DNA from: Treponema sp.
Lineage (GTDB): Bacteria; Spirochaetota; Spirochaetia; Treponematales; Treponemataceae
Length of the DNA stretch: 64,000 nt
Assembly: GCA_016286535.1 (NCBI GenBank)
Contig: JAEESZ010000003.1
Span: 62,001-126,000 of the forward strand
Reading direction: 5' to 3'
In this document: one piece after another, positions 50,959 to 59,381 of the stretch
How positions within the stretch are numbered: the stretch's first letter is position 1
How the letters are laid out: every line of letters starts with the position of its first letter
The notes under the pieces: model-generated
The model's database searches: none
Told to the model about the DNA's origin: nothing
The model's input: the letters and a program-made list of their open reading frames with translations, nothing else
Position numbers and translations under genes: made by a program

Positions 50959-52293
50959 ATGCAAAAAAATCTTACAGAAGGCTCAATTTTAAAAAACATC
51001 ATTTCTTTTTCTGCCCCTTTTCTGCTCTCTTATTTTCTGCAGACTCTTTATGGTATGGCAGATTTGTTTATTGCGGGGCAGTTTTATGGGGCAGAGGTAA
51101 TTTCCGCAGTTTCCATTGGAAGCCAGCTTATGCATATGATTACAGTTATGATTGTAGGCCTTGCCATGGGCTCCAGTGTTCTGATTGCCCAGTCTGTTGG
51201 TGCTAAAAAAAGGGAGGAGGCATCAAACTATATAGGAAACTCCATCTCTCTTTTTTTGATTCTTGCATTTTTTATGACCCTTATTTTATATTTTACAGCA
51301 AGAGGACTTGCAAAAGCCGTAAAGACTCCAGAAATCAGTCTTGAAGAAACCGTTTCTTATCTTAGAATCTGCTTTGCAGGAATCCCCTTTATTATTGCCT
51401 ATAATGTGATTGCTTCTATATACAGGGGCCTTGGTGACTCAAAGACTCCCATGTATTTTGTCTTTATTGCCTGTATTATAAACATAGCCTTAGATTATCT
51501 TTTTATGGGATATTTTCACCTGCAGTCTATGGGAGCTGCCCTTGCCACAATCATAGCCCAGGCATTAAGCGTTGTATTTGGACTCTTTCTCATGTTTGCC
51601 GGCAAAAACAAATTAAAGCTTTGTCGTAATGATTTTATTTTAAGATGGCAGAAAGCAAAGGATATTTTAAAGATTGGTCTTCCGGTTGCCTGCCAGGACG
51701 GCTTTATTCAGGTTTCTTTTATGGTTATTACCGCCATTGCAAACAGCAGGGGCGTTGAAGTTTCTGCAGCAGTTGGAATTGTAGAAAAAATCATAACCTT
51801 TTTATTCCTGATTCCTTCTTCAATGCTTTCAAGCATAAGTGCTATTGGGGCTCAGAATGCAGGAGCCGGAAAATTACACAGGGCAAAACAGACTCTCTGG
51901 GCAGGAACCGCCCTTGCGGCAGGCTGCGGTCTTATTTTTGCCCTGGTCTTCCAGTTTATTTCTCTGCCGGTATTAAAGATTTTTACACACGAAGAGAGCG
52001 TACAGATTCTTGGCTGCCAGTATTTAAGGGCCTACATTACCGACTGTTTTTTTGCCTCAATACATTTCTGCTTCAGCGGATACTTCTGTGCTTTGGGAAA
52101 ATCAATTTATTCTTTTATTCACAACTGTATTTCTGTAATTTTAATAAGGATTCCAGGCGCCTATCTTACTTCCATAATCTGGCCACAGACCCTTACACCA
52201 ATGGGTTTTGCCGCCCCTGCAGGTTCTGCCATAAGCATTCTTCTTTGCATAGTATTTTTTATTCTTATTGAAAGACAAAGAAAAAATCAATAA
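50959..52293 (+). CDS. MATE family efflux protein
   Basis: 444 residues with twelve hydrophobic segments in the MatE arrangement. The N-terminal SILKNIISFSAPFLLSYFLQTLYGMADLFIAGQFYGAEVISAVSIGSQLM and the conserved IASIYRGLGDSKTPMYFVFIACIINIALDYLFMG are typical. MATE proteins export cationic drugs or metabolites with Na+ or H+. The substrate is unknown. It ends 9 bases before the cobalamin riboswitch aptamer. Confidence 0.94.
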   Translation: MQKNLTEGSILKNIISFSAPFLLSYFLQTLYGMADLFIAGQFYGAEVISAVSIGSQLMHMITVMIVGLAMGSSVLIAQSVGAKKREEASNYIGNSISLFLILAFFMTLILYFTARGLAKAVKTPEISLEETVSYLRICFAGIPFIIAYNVIASIYRGLGDSKTPMYFVFIACIINIALDYLFMGYFHLQSMGAALATIIAQALSVVFGLFLMFAGKNKLKLCRNDFILRWQKAKDILKIGLPVACQDGFIQVSFMVITAIANSRGVEVSAAVGIVEKIITFLFLIPSSMLSSISAIGAQNAGAGKLHRAKQTLWAGTALAAGCGLIFALVFQFISLPVLKIFTHEESVQILGCQYLRAYITDCFFASIHFCFSGYFCALGKSIYSFIHNCISVILIRIPGAYLTSIIWPQTLTPMGFAAPAGSAISILLCIVFFILIERQRKNQ

Positions 52294-52301
52294 ACTAGCC
52301 T

Positions 52302-52530
52302 CATGTATTTCAATGGAATCAGGTCAAAAGCCTGAACTGAATGCGCAACGGTAGAAAAATTAAATACACGGAACTTCTGTAACAATCACTGAAAAATTAT
52401 TTTTGGGAAGATTTGAAGGACCGCCGCCAGACTATTACATACCTGAAAAATGTGATATGGCGGGATTTTTGAGTCCGGAAACTTTGGTACATGCTGAAAT
52501 CTGCTGTCCTGACTTATGGCGGCTTTTTTT
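52302..52530 (+). ncRNA. Cobalamin riboswitch with terminator-type expression platform
   Basis: P1 is CATGTA (52302-52307) with TACATG (52488-52493). Core marks are GGAATCAGG, CCTGAACTG, the ATGCGCAACGG block, GGGAAG and GAGTCCGGAAAC. GCCGCCA at 52423-52429 can pair either with TGGCGG at 52458-52463 inside the aptamer or with TGGCGGC at 52517-52523, which is followed by seven T. That offers a switch between antitermination and termination. The 307-base gap 52294-52600 holds only this element and the SD of the next gene. Confidence 0.85.
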
Positions 52531-52600
52531 CACACTTTTCCGTATGGAAGGTGAACCTTTATCTTAGAAACTGCGCAGTCTCGGTTTCTGGAGAAACATA

Positions 52601-53200
52601 ATGAAAAACTCTATTTTTTCTCGTTTTACAAAGCTTAGCCTTGCCGCTCTGCTTTTATTAAGCCTTACAGCTTTTACAGGATGTCCAAACAACGCCGGAA
52701 CAGATCCAACCTCTGATCCTGTAGACTCTTCTTTAAGTGTAATTGGAACCTGGGTTGACGCAGGTGAATATGGTAACTCTTACTATGAAGTTACAGAAAG
52801 CTATTTTAAGAATTACGGTGACTACGGATACGAAGGTTCAGAATATGATAGCTACGAAGGAGACAATGTTACTATTGTTCCAGAAAGTACAACTTCCGGT
52901 TATATCTATATTATATACACAAAGGCTTATGAGTTTACTGAAGAAGATAAATCAGATGATGACAGCTGGACTGCTACAACCTGGCCTTCTGCAGGTTTTT
53001 ACAGATATTCAACCACAGCCCCAGATGTAGGAAAGTGGTATGCCCTCCACTACAAAAACCTTACAGCTAGCAGCGTTGATATTTCCGGAGCTTCAGGCAC
53101 TGTAACTTCAACAGACAGCTTAGAAGAAGCAAAAGCTGAGTTTACTGTTGCAAAGGACTACTATGGCTATTATTCTTCCTGCGCTCTTGTAAATGAATAA
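52601..53200 (+). CDS. Cobalamin-riboswitch-controlled lipoprotein
   Basis: 199 residues. Lipobox FTGC follows a hydrophobic signal, and then a Thr/Asp/Ser-rich linker. The mature domain is rich in Tyr, Asp and Ser with short beta-like stretches (SVIGTWVDAGEYGNSYYEVTESYFKNYGDYGY, TSGYIYIIYTKAYEF, GFYRYSTTAPDVGKWYALHYKNLTASSVDI) that look like a small lipocalin-type barrel. It follows the riboswitch and overlaps the receptor gene start by 8 bases. By analogy with surface B12-binding lipoproteins of Bacteroides (BtuG, BtuH) it may bind cobalamin; I see no sequence similarity to those. Confidence 0.75.
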   Translation: MKNSIFSRFTKLSLAALLLLSLTAFTGCPNNAGTDPTSDPVDSSLSVIGTWVDAGEYGNSYYEVTESYFKNYGDYGYEGSEYDSYEGDNVTIVPESTTSGYIYIIYTKAYEFTEEDKSDDDSWTATTWPSAGFYRYSTTAPDVGKWYALHYKNLTASSVDISGASGTVTSTDSLEEAKAEFTVAKDYYGYYSSCALVNE

Positions 53201-55079
53201 AAAAAATCTGCTGCCATTTCTCTTACTGGGACTGGCAGCAAAAATCTACTCAGAGCCTCTACCCTCTGTAATTTACAGTTATATTGATTCTTCTTTAGTT
53301 GAGCAGAAAGTTGTATTAAACTCAGAAGAAATAAAAGAGGCTAATGTAAGTGATCTTCCTTCTCTTCTTGTTAGCTGCGGCATTCAAATTCTTTCTTACG
53401 GCACTTATGGCCTTGAACAAAAACCTTCAATCCGAGGGTTTACAGACGAAACTGTAAGGGTAATTATAGATGGAGTTTGTGTTAACAACGCCCAGTACGG
53501 AACCTTTGATTTTTCTTCAATAAATCTTCACGACATAGAAAGAATTGAAATTGTAAAGGGAGGTTTTACAGAAGGAATTAGTGATGAAGGTGCCGTGGGC
53601 GGGGCTATATACATTACAACAAAAAAACAAAGCCTGGGCCATCACTTTAATATTTCTTCCAGCCTTAAAACCTTTTTTAACAAAGCCAGACCTTTAGACA
53701 CCTTCAGCCAGGCTTTCGGCTACTCAGGCCAGCTTACTTCCTCATCATTTTTAAAAACAAATATTCAGGGTACCTTTGCCAATAACAATTTTTATTATTA
53801 CGATTATTTAAACAGAAAAAAAACAGAAGAAAACTCCCGGGTTATAGACGGCTCAGCCTCTGTAAATTATTCTTTTTTCTTTGGAAACGGTTCTTCCTTC
53901 TCTGTAAACGATCTTTTTTACGCAGGTAACAAAAATACACCGGGAACAAAAAGTCAGTCTTACGCAGGAAATCAAAAGGATTATGATAATAATTTGAACC
54001 TGCAGTTATCCTTTCCGGAAATTACTAAAGGACTGAAGCTTGAAAGCTCCCTTTCCTGGCTTTCAAACACCCGCTTTTACACTGAAAATTCTAATTATTC
54101 AGAACATTATGTAAATACAGTAAAGTACTCGCTGAGTACAGATTATACAAGACTTTCTTTTTTTAAAGAAAAAGCAGGCCTTAGCCTGGACTACGTCCAC
54201 CTGGATTCTTCCAACGATGGAATTCACAATCAGATTTCCGGGGCCTTAAAAAACACAGCAGGCTTTATAATAAAAAAAGATGATTCACCAAATTCCTTCT
54301 GCATAACCATTCCTCTGGCAGTAAGATTTTCGAATCAGAACTTTGCCTTTACACCAAAACTGGGCTTTGCCTATAAAACCCATTATGTAGACTTTCTGCT
54401 GGACGGTTACAGGATGGTTCAGTTTCCAAATATGGACGATTTATACTGGCAGGGGGATGGAAATACTGGAAACCCTGATTTAAAACCCGAAAAAGGCTGG
54501 GGTGCAGACTTTACAATTAATGTTCACGACTGCTTTCTTCCCTTCAGTCTTTGTGCCTTTACAAATTATTATGAAAGTAAAATTCAATGGGTTATGTCCA
54601 GCAGCGGCTACCATCCGGAAAACATTGCCTCTGCCTTTTACGCCGGAATCGATTTTGACATAGAAAAAAGCTTCTTTAAAGACCGGCTTGTTTTTAGCGG
54701 CAGCGCAGAATATCTTTACACAAAGCTTTTGAACAAAAGCAACAAATACACTTACGGTAAAAGAATTATGTGGACACCGGACCTTACGGCAAGCGCAAGC
54801 ATAAAAGTAAATATCCCGTCGAGCGGAAAGCTTAGAAAATCAACTTTTATACTGGAAGCAAACTATATGGGAAAACGTTATAAAAACAATACAAACTCCG
54901 CATACATGAAGCCTTACCTGCTTGTAAATCTTTGCAGCCAGCTTACCTTTACAAAAAAAGAATGGTCCTTTATTCCTTACTTTAGAATAGACAACCTGCT
55001 GAACCAGAATTACGAAGCCATAGACAATTATGCCATGCCAATGATTTCTTCAAGCCTTGGCCTCAAAATTAAAAAATAA
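53193..55079 (+). CDS. TonB-dependent outer-membrane receptor, BtuB-like
   Basis: 628 residues, close to BtuB in length. Signal peptide ending KIYSEPL. The plug domain (about 30-145) shows ANVSDLPSLLVSCGIQ, KPSIRGFTDETVRVIIDGVCVNNAQYGTFDFSSINLHDIERIEIVKGG and AVGGAIYITTKK. The remainder is a barrel with the MDDLYWQGDGNTGNPDLKPEKGWGADFTI element typical of receptor barrels. The last residues are LGLKIKK rather than a terminal aromatic. Position under a cobalamin riboswitch with a co-translated lipoprotein makes cobalamin or a relative the likely ligand. Confidence 0.92.
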   Translation: MNKKNLLPFLLLGLAAKIYSEPLPSVIYSYIDSSLVEQKVVLNSEEIKEANVSDLPSLLVSCGIQILSYGTYGLEQKPSIRGFTDETVRVIIDGVCVNNAQYGTFDFSSINLHDIERIEIVKGGFTEGISDEGAVGGAIYITTKKQSLGHHFNISSSLKTFFNKARPLDTFSQAFGYSGQLTSSSFLKTNIQGTFANNNFYYYDYLNRKKTEENSRVIDGSASVNYSFFFGNGSSFSVNDLFYAGNKNTPGTKSQSYAGNQKDYDNNLNLQLSFPEITKGLKLESSLSWLSNTRFYTENSNYSEHYVNTVKYSLSTDYTRLSFFKEKAGLSLDYVHLDSSNDGIHNQISGALKNTAGFIIKKDDSPNSFCITIPLAVRFSNQNFAFTPKLGFAYKTHYVDFLLDGYRMVQFPNMDDLYWQGDGNTGNPDLKPEKGWGADFTINVHDCFLPFSLCAFTNYYESKIQWVMSSSGYHPENIASAFYAGIDFDIEKSFFKDRLVFSGSAEYLYTKLLNKSNKYTYGKRIMWTPDLTASASIKVNIPSSGKLRKSTFILEANYMGKRYKNNTNSAYMKPYLLVNLCSQLTFTKKEWSFIPYFRIDNLLNQNYEAIDNYAMPMISSSLGLKIKK

Positions 55080-55080
55080 A

Positions 55081-55109
55081 TTGAAAAATAAAATAAAATA
55101 ACCTATATT
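55081..55109 (+). promoter_or_regulatory. Promoter of the MBL hydrolase gene, leaderless geometry
   Basis: TTGAAA (55081-55086), 17 bases, TATATT (55104-55109), nine bases without SD (GTCTTTCAA), ATG at 55119. It begins 2 bases after the receptor stop codon, so the downstream genes need not be under the riboswitch. Confidence 0.6.
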
Positions 55110-55118
55110 GTCTTTCAA

Positions 55119-55751
55119 ATGGAACTAAAAACAATTACTGAAAATATCAGCTTTCTTCCTGCATCAGAAAATCCTTTAAGTTCTGATGTAGTTTTTATAA
55201 AAGAAAATAATGAAAACTGGATTTTTGACACCGGCCACACTGACCAGGCCAGAGACTTAATAGAAGACCTTAGCGGAAAAAAGAATATTGTTATTTCGCA
55301 TTTTCACGAAGACCACACCTATAATCTGAACAGAATCACTTATGATAATCTTTACCTTTCTTCCTGGACTTTTAAAAAAGTTCACAAGGGAACAATCATA
55401 GAAAATCAGATGATTATTAATGAGGATTTTAGAATTCTTACAATTCCTTCCAGCCACGAAAAAGGCTGCCTTATTATTGAATACAAGGATTACGCCTTTA
55501 TGGGAGATGCCCTTTACGCAAGACCTAAAATTCTGCATCACACCTATAACGCCCAGCTTTTAAAAGGCATGATTGAATGTCTCGAAAGCTTAAAGGCAAA
55601 ATATTTTTGTCTGAGTCATGCAGGAAACTTTATTCAAAATAGGGAATCTGTTATAAGATTATATAAGGATATTTATAAAAGACATAAGGCCGGAAATCCT
55701 GTAATTGACGTCGAAGATTTTTTTAATGCTGACGGCTCCGTAAAAGAATAA
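55119..55751 (+). CDS. Metallo-beta-lactamase-fold hydrolase
   Basis: 210 residues. The zinc motif is ISHFHEDHT (HxHxDH), with further ligands SSHEKG, FMGDAL and LSHAGN. The fold is a compact MBL of the glyoxalase II/RNase Z type without extra domains. Substrate unknown. It lies between the BtuB-like receptor gene and an alkaline-phosphatase-like gene 15 bases downstream, with which it is probably co-transcribed. Confidence 0.87.
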   Translation: MELKTITENISFLPASENPLSSDVVFIKENNENWIFDTGHTDQARDLIEDLSGKKNIVISHFHEDHTYNLNRITYDNLYLSSWTFKKVHKGTIIENQMIINEDFRILTIPSSHEKGCLIIEYKDYAFMGDALYARPKILHHTYNAQLLKGMIECLESLKAKYFCLSHAGNFIQNRESVIRLYKDIYKRHKAGNPVIDVEDFFNADGSVKE

Positions 55752-55766
55752 AAAGGTGGTAAAAAA

Positions 55767-56816
55767 ATGAAAAAGGCAAAAGAGACTGCTAAAAAAAGCG
55801 AAAAGTATGATTTTACATTGCAGGAAGACACATCACTTAACCTTGCTGCGTCAATTTTGAAACACTACGGAATTGAAAGTGAAAATTCAGGACTGAGTCA
55901 GGCAGACGGACTTCTTGCCAGAAACTACCCCCACATAGTTGTAGTTATGATTGAAAACCTTGGAATGAAGGTCATGGAAGAAAATCTTAATTACAGGGAC
56001 TTTTTTAACCGTCATCTTTTAACAGATTACAAATGCACTTTTCCGGGAACTTCCAGAGCAAATAAAGAAGCCTTTTTATATGAAAGCTTATCATCTGCCA
56101 CTTTTAAGGATAAAGGTAAGACAGAAGAAAAAGAAAGCATAATTGAAAAAATCAACAAAAGCGGAAAAGCAAAAGCAGAATTTATTGAGCAGGACCACTC
56201 TGCCCCTTTTAAAAGCATTTATGATTTTACAGGTAAAATTAAAAAGAGCCTGAAGACTAACGAAGACACCTTTACCTTTGCAGTCTGGACCAGTCAGGAA
56301 AAAGTATTAAATGATCAGGGCTTTAAAACAAAAGAAGCAAATAAATATATCAACGAAATAAATACTGCCATTTACGATTTATGCGAAGACTGTAAAAACA
56401 CACTCTTTTTTATTACCGGCGACCACGGACTTAAAGAAATTCAAAACGTCTTTTTAGAAGAGGATTACCCTGAATTAATGGAACTGCAGGAAAAGGCTCC
56501 CCTTATTGAAGAGAGAAGCATTCAGTTTTTTGTAAGTTCAAAAAATCAGAAAAAGTTCCGGGAAATGTTTAACCGCTTTTTTGAAGAAGACTACCTTTTG
56601 ACAGAAGACTTTACCGCCTATGCAAAAGGCTCAAGAACAATTGTCTTGAACAAAAAAGAAAAGACCTTCAGGGCTCTGGGCGGCGGAATTACAGAAGATG
56701 AATTAAAAATCCCTCTCATCTGGTACGAAAACAAACCTAAGAAAACCGGCCTTATAATTTATTACACTATCATTGCTCTGATAGTATTCTTTATAGGCTA
56801 TTTAATTTTTGTGTAG
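55767..56816 (+). CDS. Alkaline-phosphatase-superfamily-like protein with C-terminal membrane anchor
   Basis: 349 residues, no signal peptide, and one membrane segment at the very end (about 328-349, LIIYYTIIALIVFFIGYLIFV), so it is tail-anchored with the domain in the cytoplasm. Superfamily marks are HIVVVMIENLGMKVME (where most members have Asp, this has Glu), CTFPGTSRANKEAF around the nucleophile, and FFITGDHGLKE. Phosphodiesterase or phosphatase activity is possible, but the Glu substitution makes it uncertain. An AAGGTGG box precedes the ATG. Its last 15 bases overlap the convergent BtuC-like gene. Confidence 0.75.
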   Translation: MKKAKETAKKSEKYDFTLQEDTSLNLAASILKHYGIESENSGLSQADGLLARNYPHIVVVMIENLGMKVMEENLNYRDFFNRHLLTDYKCTFPGTSRANKEAFLYESLSSATFKDKGKTEEKESIIEKINKSGKAKAEFIEQDHSAPFKSIYDFTGKIKKSLKTNEDTFTFAVWTSQEKVLNDQGFKTKEANKYINEINTAIYDLCEDCKNTLFFITGDHGLKEIQNVFLEEDYPELMELQEKAPLIEERSIQFFVSSKNQKKFREMFNRFFEEDYLLTEDFTAYAKGSRTIVLNKKEKTFRALGGGITEDELKIPLIWYENKPKKTGLIIYYTIIALIVFFIGYLIFV

Positions 56817-57776
56817 ACACAAAGACAAAAAGAAAGGAACTCCCAGAATAGAAGTTATAATTCCTGCCGGCAGCTCGGAAGGGGCAATCACAATGCGGGA
56901 AAAAGTATCTGAAAGTAAAAGTAGAATTGCTCCAAAAATCATACTCTGAGGAATTAAGGTTTTTGCCTTGGGACCGGAAAGTTTTCTAATGATATGAGGA
57001 GAAATCAGACCTACAAAACCGATTGTTCCCCCTGCACAAACTGCACAGCTTACACTTAAGGCACCGGTAACAAGGACCATAATTCTAAGGGCGGACACAT
57101 TAAGGCCCAGGCTTTCGGCAGATTTTTCGCCGCCGGTAAGCAAATCCAGAGTTGGAAGGCAGATAAATATCAGAATCACAGAAATAAAAAAAGGAATTAC
57201 TATAAAAAGAACTTCCTTCCAGCCGCGGCCGTTAAAGCTTCCAAGAATCCAGGTGTAAATTGAATGAAACTCTTTACTGCTGGTAAGAAGCAGCATGGAA
57301 GAAAAAGAAGAATAAAGAGTTCCAAGGGCAGCTCCGCACAAAAGCAGCATTATTGATGATGATTTTCCACCTTTAGAAAAAGCGAGGAAGGTAACAAGGG
57401 CTCCGGAAAGCAGGGCTCCCAGAAATGCAAAAAGATTTATGGAAGAAATAAAGCGGAAACTTCCAAGGCCCAGAACTCCGGCAATAACTGCGCCAAGGGT
57501 TGCCCCGGAAGAAATTCCCATAATGCCGGGCTCGGCAAGAGGATTTCTGAAGAATAACTGAAAAACTGCCCCGCTTCCCCCAAGAAGGATGCCTGTAAAT
57601 AAAACTAAAAGAGAACGGGGAAGGCGCAGATTAAAGATAATTGCTTTTTGAAAAAAATCATCATTTACCAGTGCTTTAAAAATGTTTATCTTTTCTGCTC
57701 CCAGAACAAGAGAGAGCAAAAAGGACAGAAACAAAATTATAATAAGCAGGGGTAAAATCAGTTTTTCTTTTTTCAT
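56802..57776 (-). CDS. Cobalamin/iron-type ABC transporter permease (BtuC/FecCD family)
   Basis: 324 residues with about ten hydrophobic segments. FecCD hallmarks are LRLPRSLLVLFTGILLGGSGAVFQLFFRNPLAEPGIMGISSGATLGAVIAGVLG and GTIGFVGLISPHIIRKLSGPKAKTLIPQS. It forms a homodimer in the inner membrane. It lies 6 bases after the BtuF-like gene. With a BtuB-like receptor nearby the substrate is probably cobalamin, though siderophores or heme cannot be excluded. Confidence 0.93.
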   Translation of the reverse strand: MKKEKLILPLLIIILFLSFLLSLVLGAEKINIFKALVNDDFFQKAIIFNLRLPRSLLVLFTGILLGGSGAVFQLFFRNPLAEPGIMGISSGATLGAVIAGVLGLGSFRFISSINLFAFLGALLSGALVTFLAFSKGGKSSSIMLLLCGAALGTLYSSFSSMLLLTSSKEFHSIYTWILGSFNGRGWKEVLFIVIPFFISVILIFICLPTLDLLTGGEKSAESLGLNVSALRIMVLVTGALSVSCAVCAGGTIGFVGLISPHIIRKLSGPKAKTLIPQSMIFGAILLLLSDTFSRIVIAPSELPAGIITSILGVPFFLSLCLHKN

Positions 57777-57782
57777 AAGTTT

Positions 57783-58673
57783 TTATTCTTTATCATACAA
57801 AAGATGACTCAGACTTTCTACGCAATCTGCAATTCTTGGTCCGGGTCTTGTAAAAACATTGTCATCAATTATAAAAATCTGATTATTTTTAAGGGCAGAA
57901 ATATCTTTCCAGCCGTATCTTGACTGAATATTCTCTGCAGTTAAAGCTGAACTTTTAGAAATCAAAATTACAGAAGGATTTCTTTTGATTATGCTTTCTT
58001 CACTGATTATGGGATATGCTTCTTCAAGATCTGAAAAAATATTGACTGCTCCGGCTTTTTCTATAACATCATTTATAAAAGAACTTTTTCCGGCAGTAAT
58101 AAAAGGAGAATTCCAGACTTCGTAATAAAGAGCAGCACTTTCGCTGTGCTCAGCCCTTATTTTTTCTGCTGCGGCAAGTTTTTCTTCCATGTTTTTAATT
58201 AAAGTTTTTACCTGTTTTGAATCTTCGTGACCAGTCAATGCAGCAACTTCAAGAATCTCCTGCTCTACGCTTTTTATGGAATCTGCATTGGAAATATAAT
58301 AATCGATGGAATATTCCTGCAGCATTGGAATTAAGAAATTATGCATGCCCTGGGTAAGGTAAACAAAATCCGGCTTAAAAGAAAGAATGGATTCCATGCT
58401 CAGAGTTTTGCCGTCAAAGCCGCCTGCCTTAGGAAGGCTGCAGGCTTCGGGCGGAAAATCTGTGTAATCACTGACAGCCACAACCTGAGCTCCGGCTCCT
58501 ACCGCGAACAAGACCTCGGCCGCGCTGGGCGAGAGGGCCACGATTCGCGATGGAAACTTTTCTCCGCTTTCACCCGCGCTTTTTTTAGCACAGCCGGAAA
58601 GGCAGAGCAGGCTTGCCAGACTGAACAGGCCGAATAAGAAAATTGAAACCTGAAAAGAAACTTTTGCTTTCAT
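57783..58673 (-). CDS. Periplasmic cobalamin/iron-type binding lipoprotein (BtuF-like)
   Basis: 296 residues with lipobox LSGC (Cys28). The type III binding fold is shown by RIVALSPSAAEVLFAVGAGAQVVAVSDYTDFPPEA, LSMESILSFKPDFVYLTQG, and a linking helix (about 165-195) between the lobes, then PFITAGKSSFINDVIEKAGAVNIF. Members bind cobalamin, heme or siderophores. It lies 3 bases after pyrE on the same strand, so the transporter genes seem attached to a housekeeping operon rather than to the riboswitch. Confidence 0.92.
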   Translation of the reverse strand: MKAKVSFQVSIFLFGLFSLASLLCLSGCAKKSAGESGEKFPSRIVALSPSAAEVLFAVGAGAQVVAVSDYTDFPPEACSLPKAGGFDGKTLSMESILSFKPDFVYLTQGMHNFLIPMLQEYSIDYYISNADSIKSVEQEILEVAALTGHEDSKQVKTLIKNMEEKLAAAEKIRAEHSESAALYYEVWNSPFITAGKSSFINDVIEKAGAVNIFSDLEEAYPIISEESIIKRNPSVILISKSSALTAENIQSRYGWKDISALKNNQIFIIDDNVFTRPGPRIADCVESLSHLLYDKE

Positions 58674-58676
58674 ATT

Positions 58677-59363
58677 TTATTTTGCACCCCATTGCTGGTA
58701 ATACAAATCAAGTTCTTTTTTAATTTCTTCAGTAATAACTTCTTTATTTCCCTTTGTATAAAGGGCTTCAATAACTTCATCCATGCTTACAATTGCTCTG
58801 GCAGGGAAACCGTATTTCTGGCTTATAGATTCCAGGGCAGAAATTGATGAATCAGGAGCTTTTTCTCTTCTGTCCAGAGAAACAATTTCTCCCACGATTG
58901 TTATTCCACCCTCTTTTGTTTCCAGGGCCTTGATTTTAGGATAAACTTCTTCAATAGATTTTCCGCTTGTTGTTACATCTTCAATAATTACAACCCGGTC
59001 TCCATCCTGAATCTTATAACCAAGAATTCCACCCTTGTCTGCACCGTGGTCTTTTTCTTCCTTACGGTCACAGCAGTACTTTACTTCTTTACCATAAAGT
59101 TCGCTGTAAGCAACCGCAGTTACAACTGCAAGAGGAATTCCCTTATAGGCAGGACCAAAAAGTACATCAAAATCATCACCAAAATTGTCGTGAATTGCCT
59201 TTGCGTAATATTTTCCAAGCTGGGCAAGCTGTCCGCCGGTTACATAGCCGCCGGCATTCATAAAGAAAGGCGACTGTCTTCCGCTTTTAAGTGTAAAAGA
59301 TCCAAATTTAAGTACCTTACACTCCAGCATAAAATCTATAAACTCTTTTTTGTAGTCTTCCAT
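58677..59363 (-). CDS. pyrE: Orotate phosphoribosyltransferase
   Basis: 228 residues from the second Met (59363). It makes OMP from orotate and PRPP in pyrimidine synthesis. The PRPP loop is VVIIEDVTTSGKSIEEVYPKI, with FGSFTLKSGRQSPFFMNAG at the N-terminus, GPAYKGIPLAVVTAVAYSELYG, and the catalytic-loop CCDRKEEKDHG. The gene lies 15 bases after the phosphohexomutase gene and 3 before the BtuF-like gene. Confidence 0.97.
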   Translation of the reverse strand: MEDYKKEFIDFMLECKVLKFGSFTLKSGRQSPFFMNAGGYVTGGQLAQLGKYYAKAIHDNFGDDFDVLFGPAYKGIPLAVVTAVAYSELYGKEVKYCCDRKEEKDHGADKGGILGYKIQDGDRVVIIEDVTTSGKSIEEVYPKIKALETKEGGITIVGEIVSLDRREKAPDSSISALESISQKYGFPARAIVSMDEVIEALYTKGNKEVITEEIKKELDLYYQQWGAK

Positions 59364-59381
59364 CATATTTTCCTTTTGTTT

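Noticed and set aside
53193..55079. Heme or siderophore receptor
   Set aside because: Cannot be excluded from the protein alone, but the cobalamin riboswitch directly upstream favours cobalamin.
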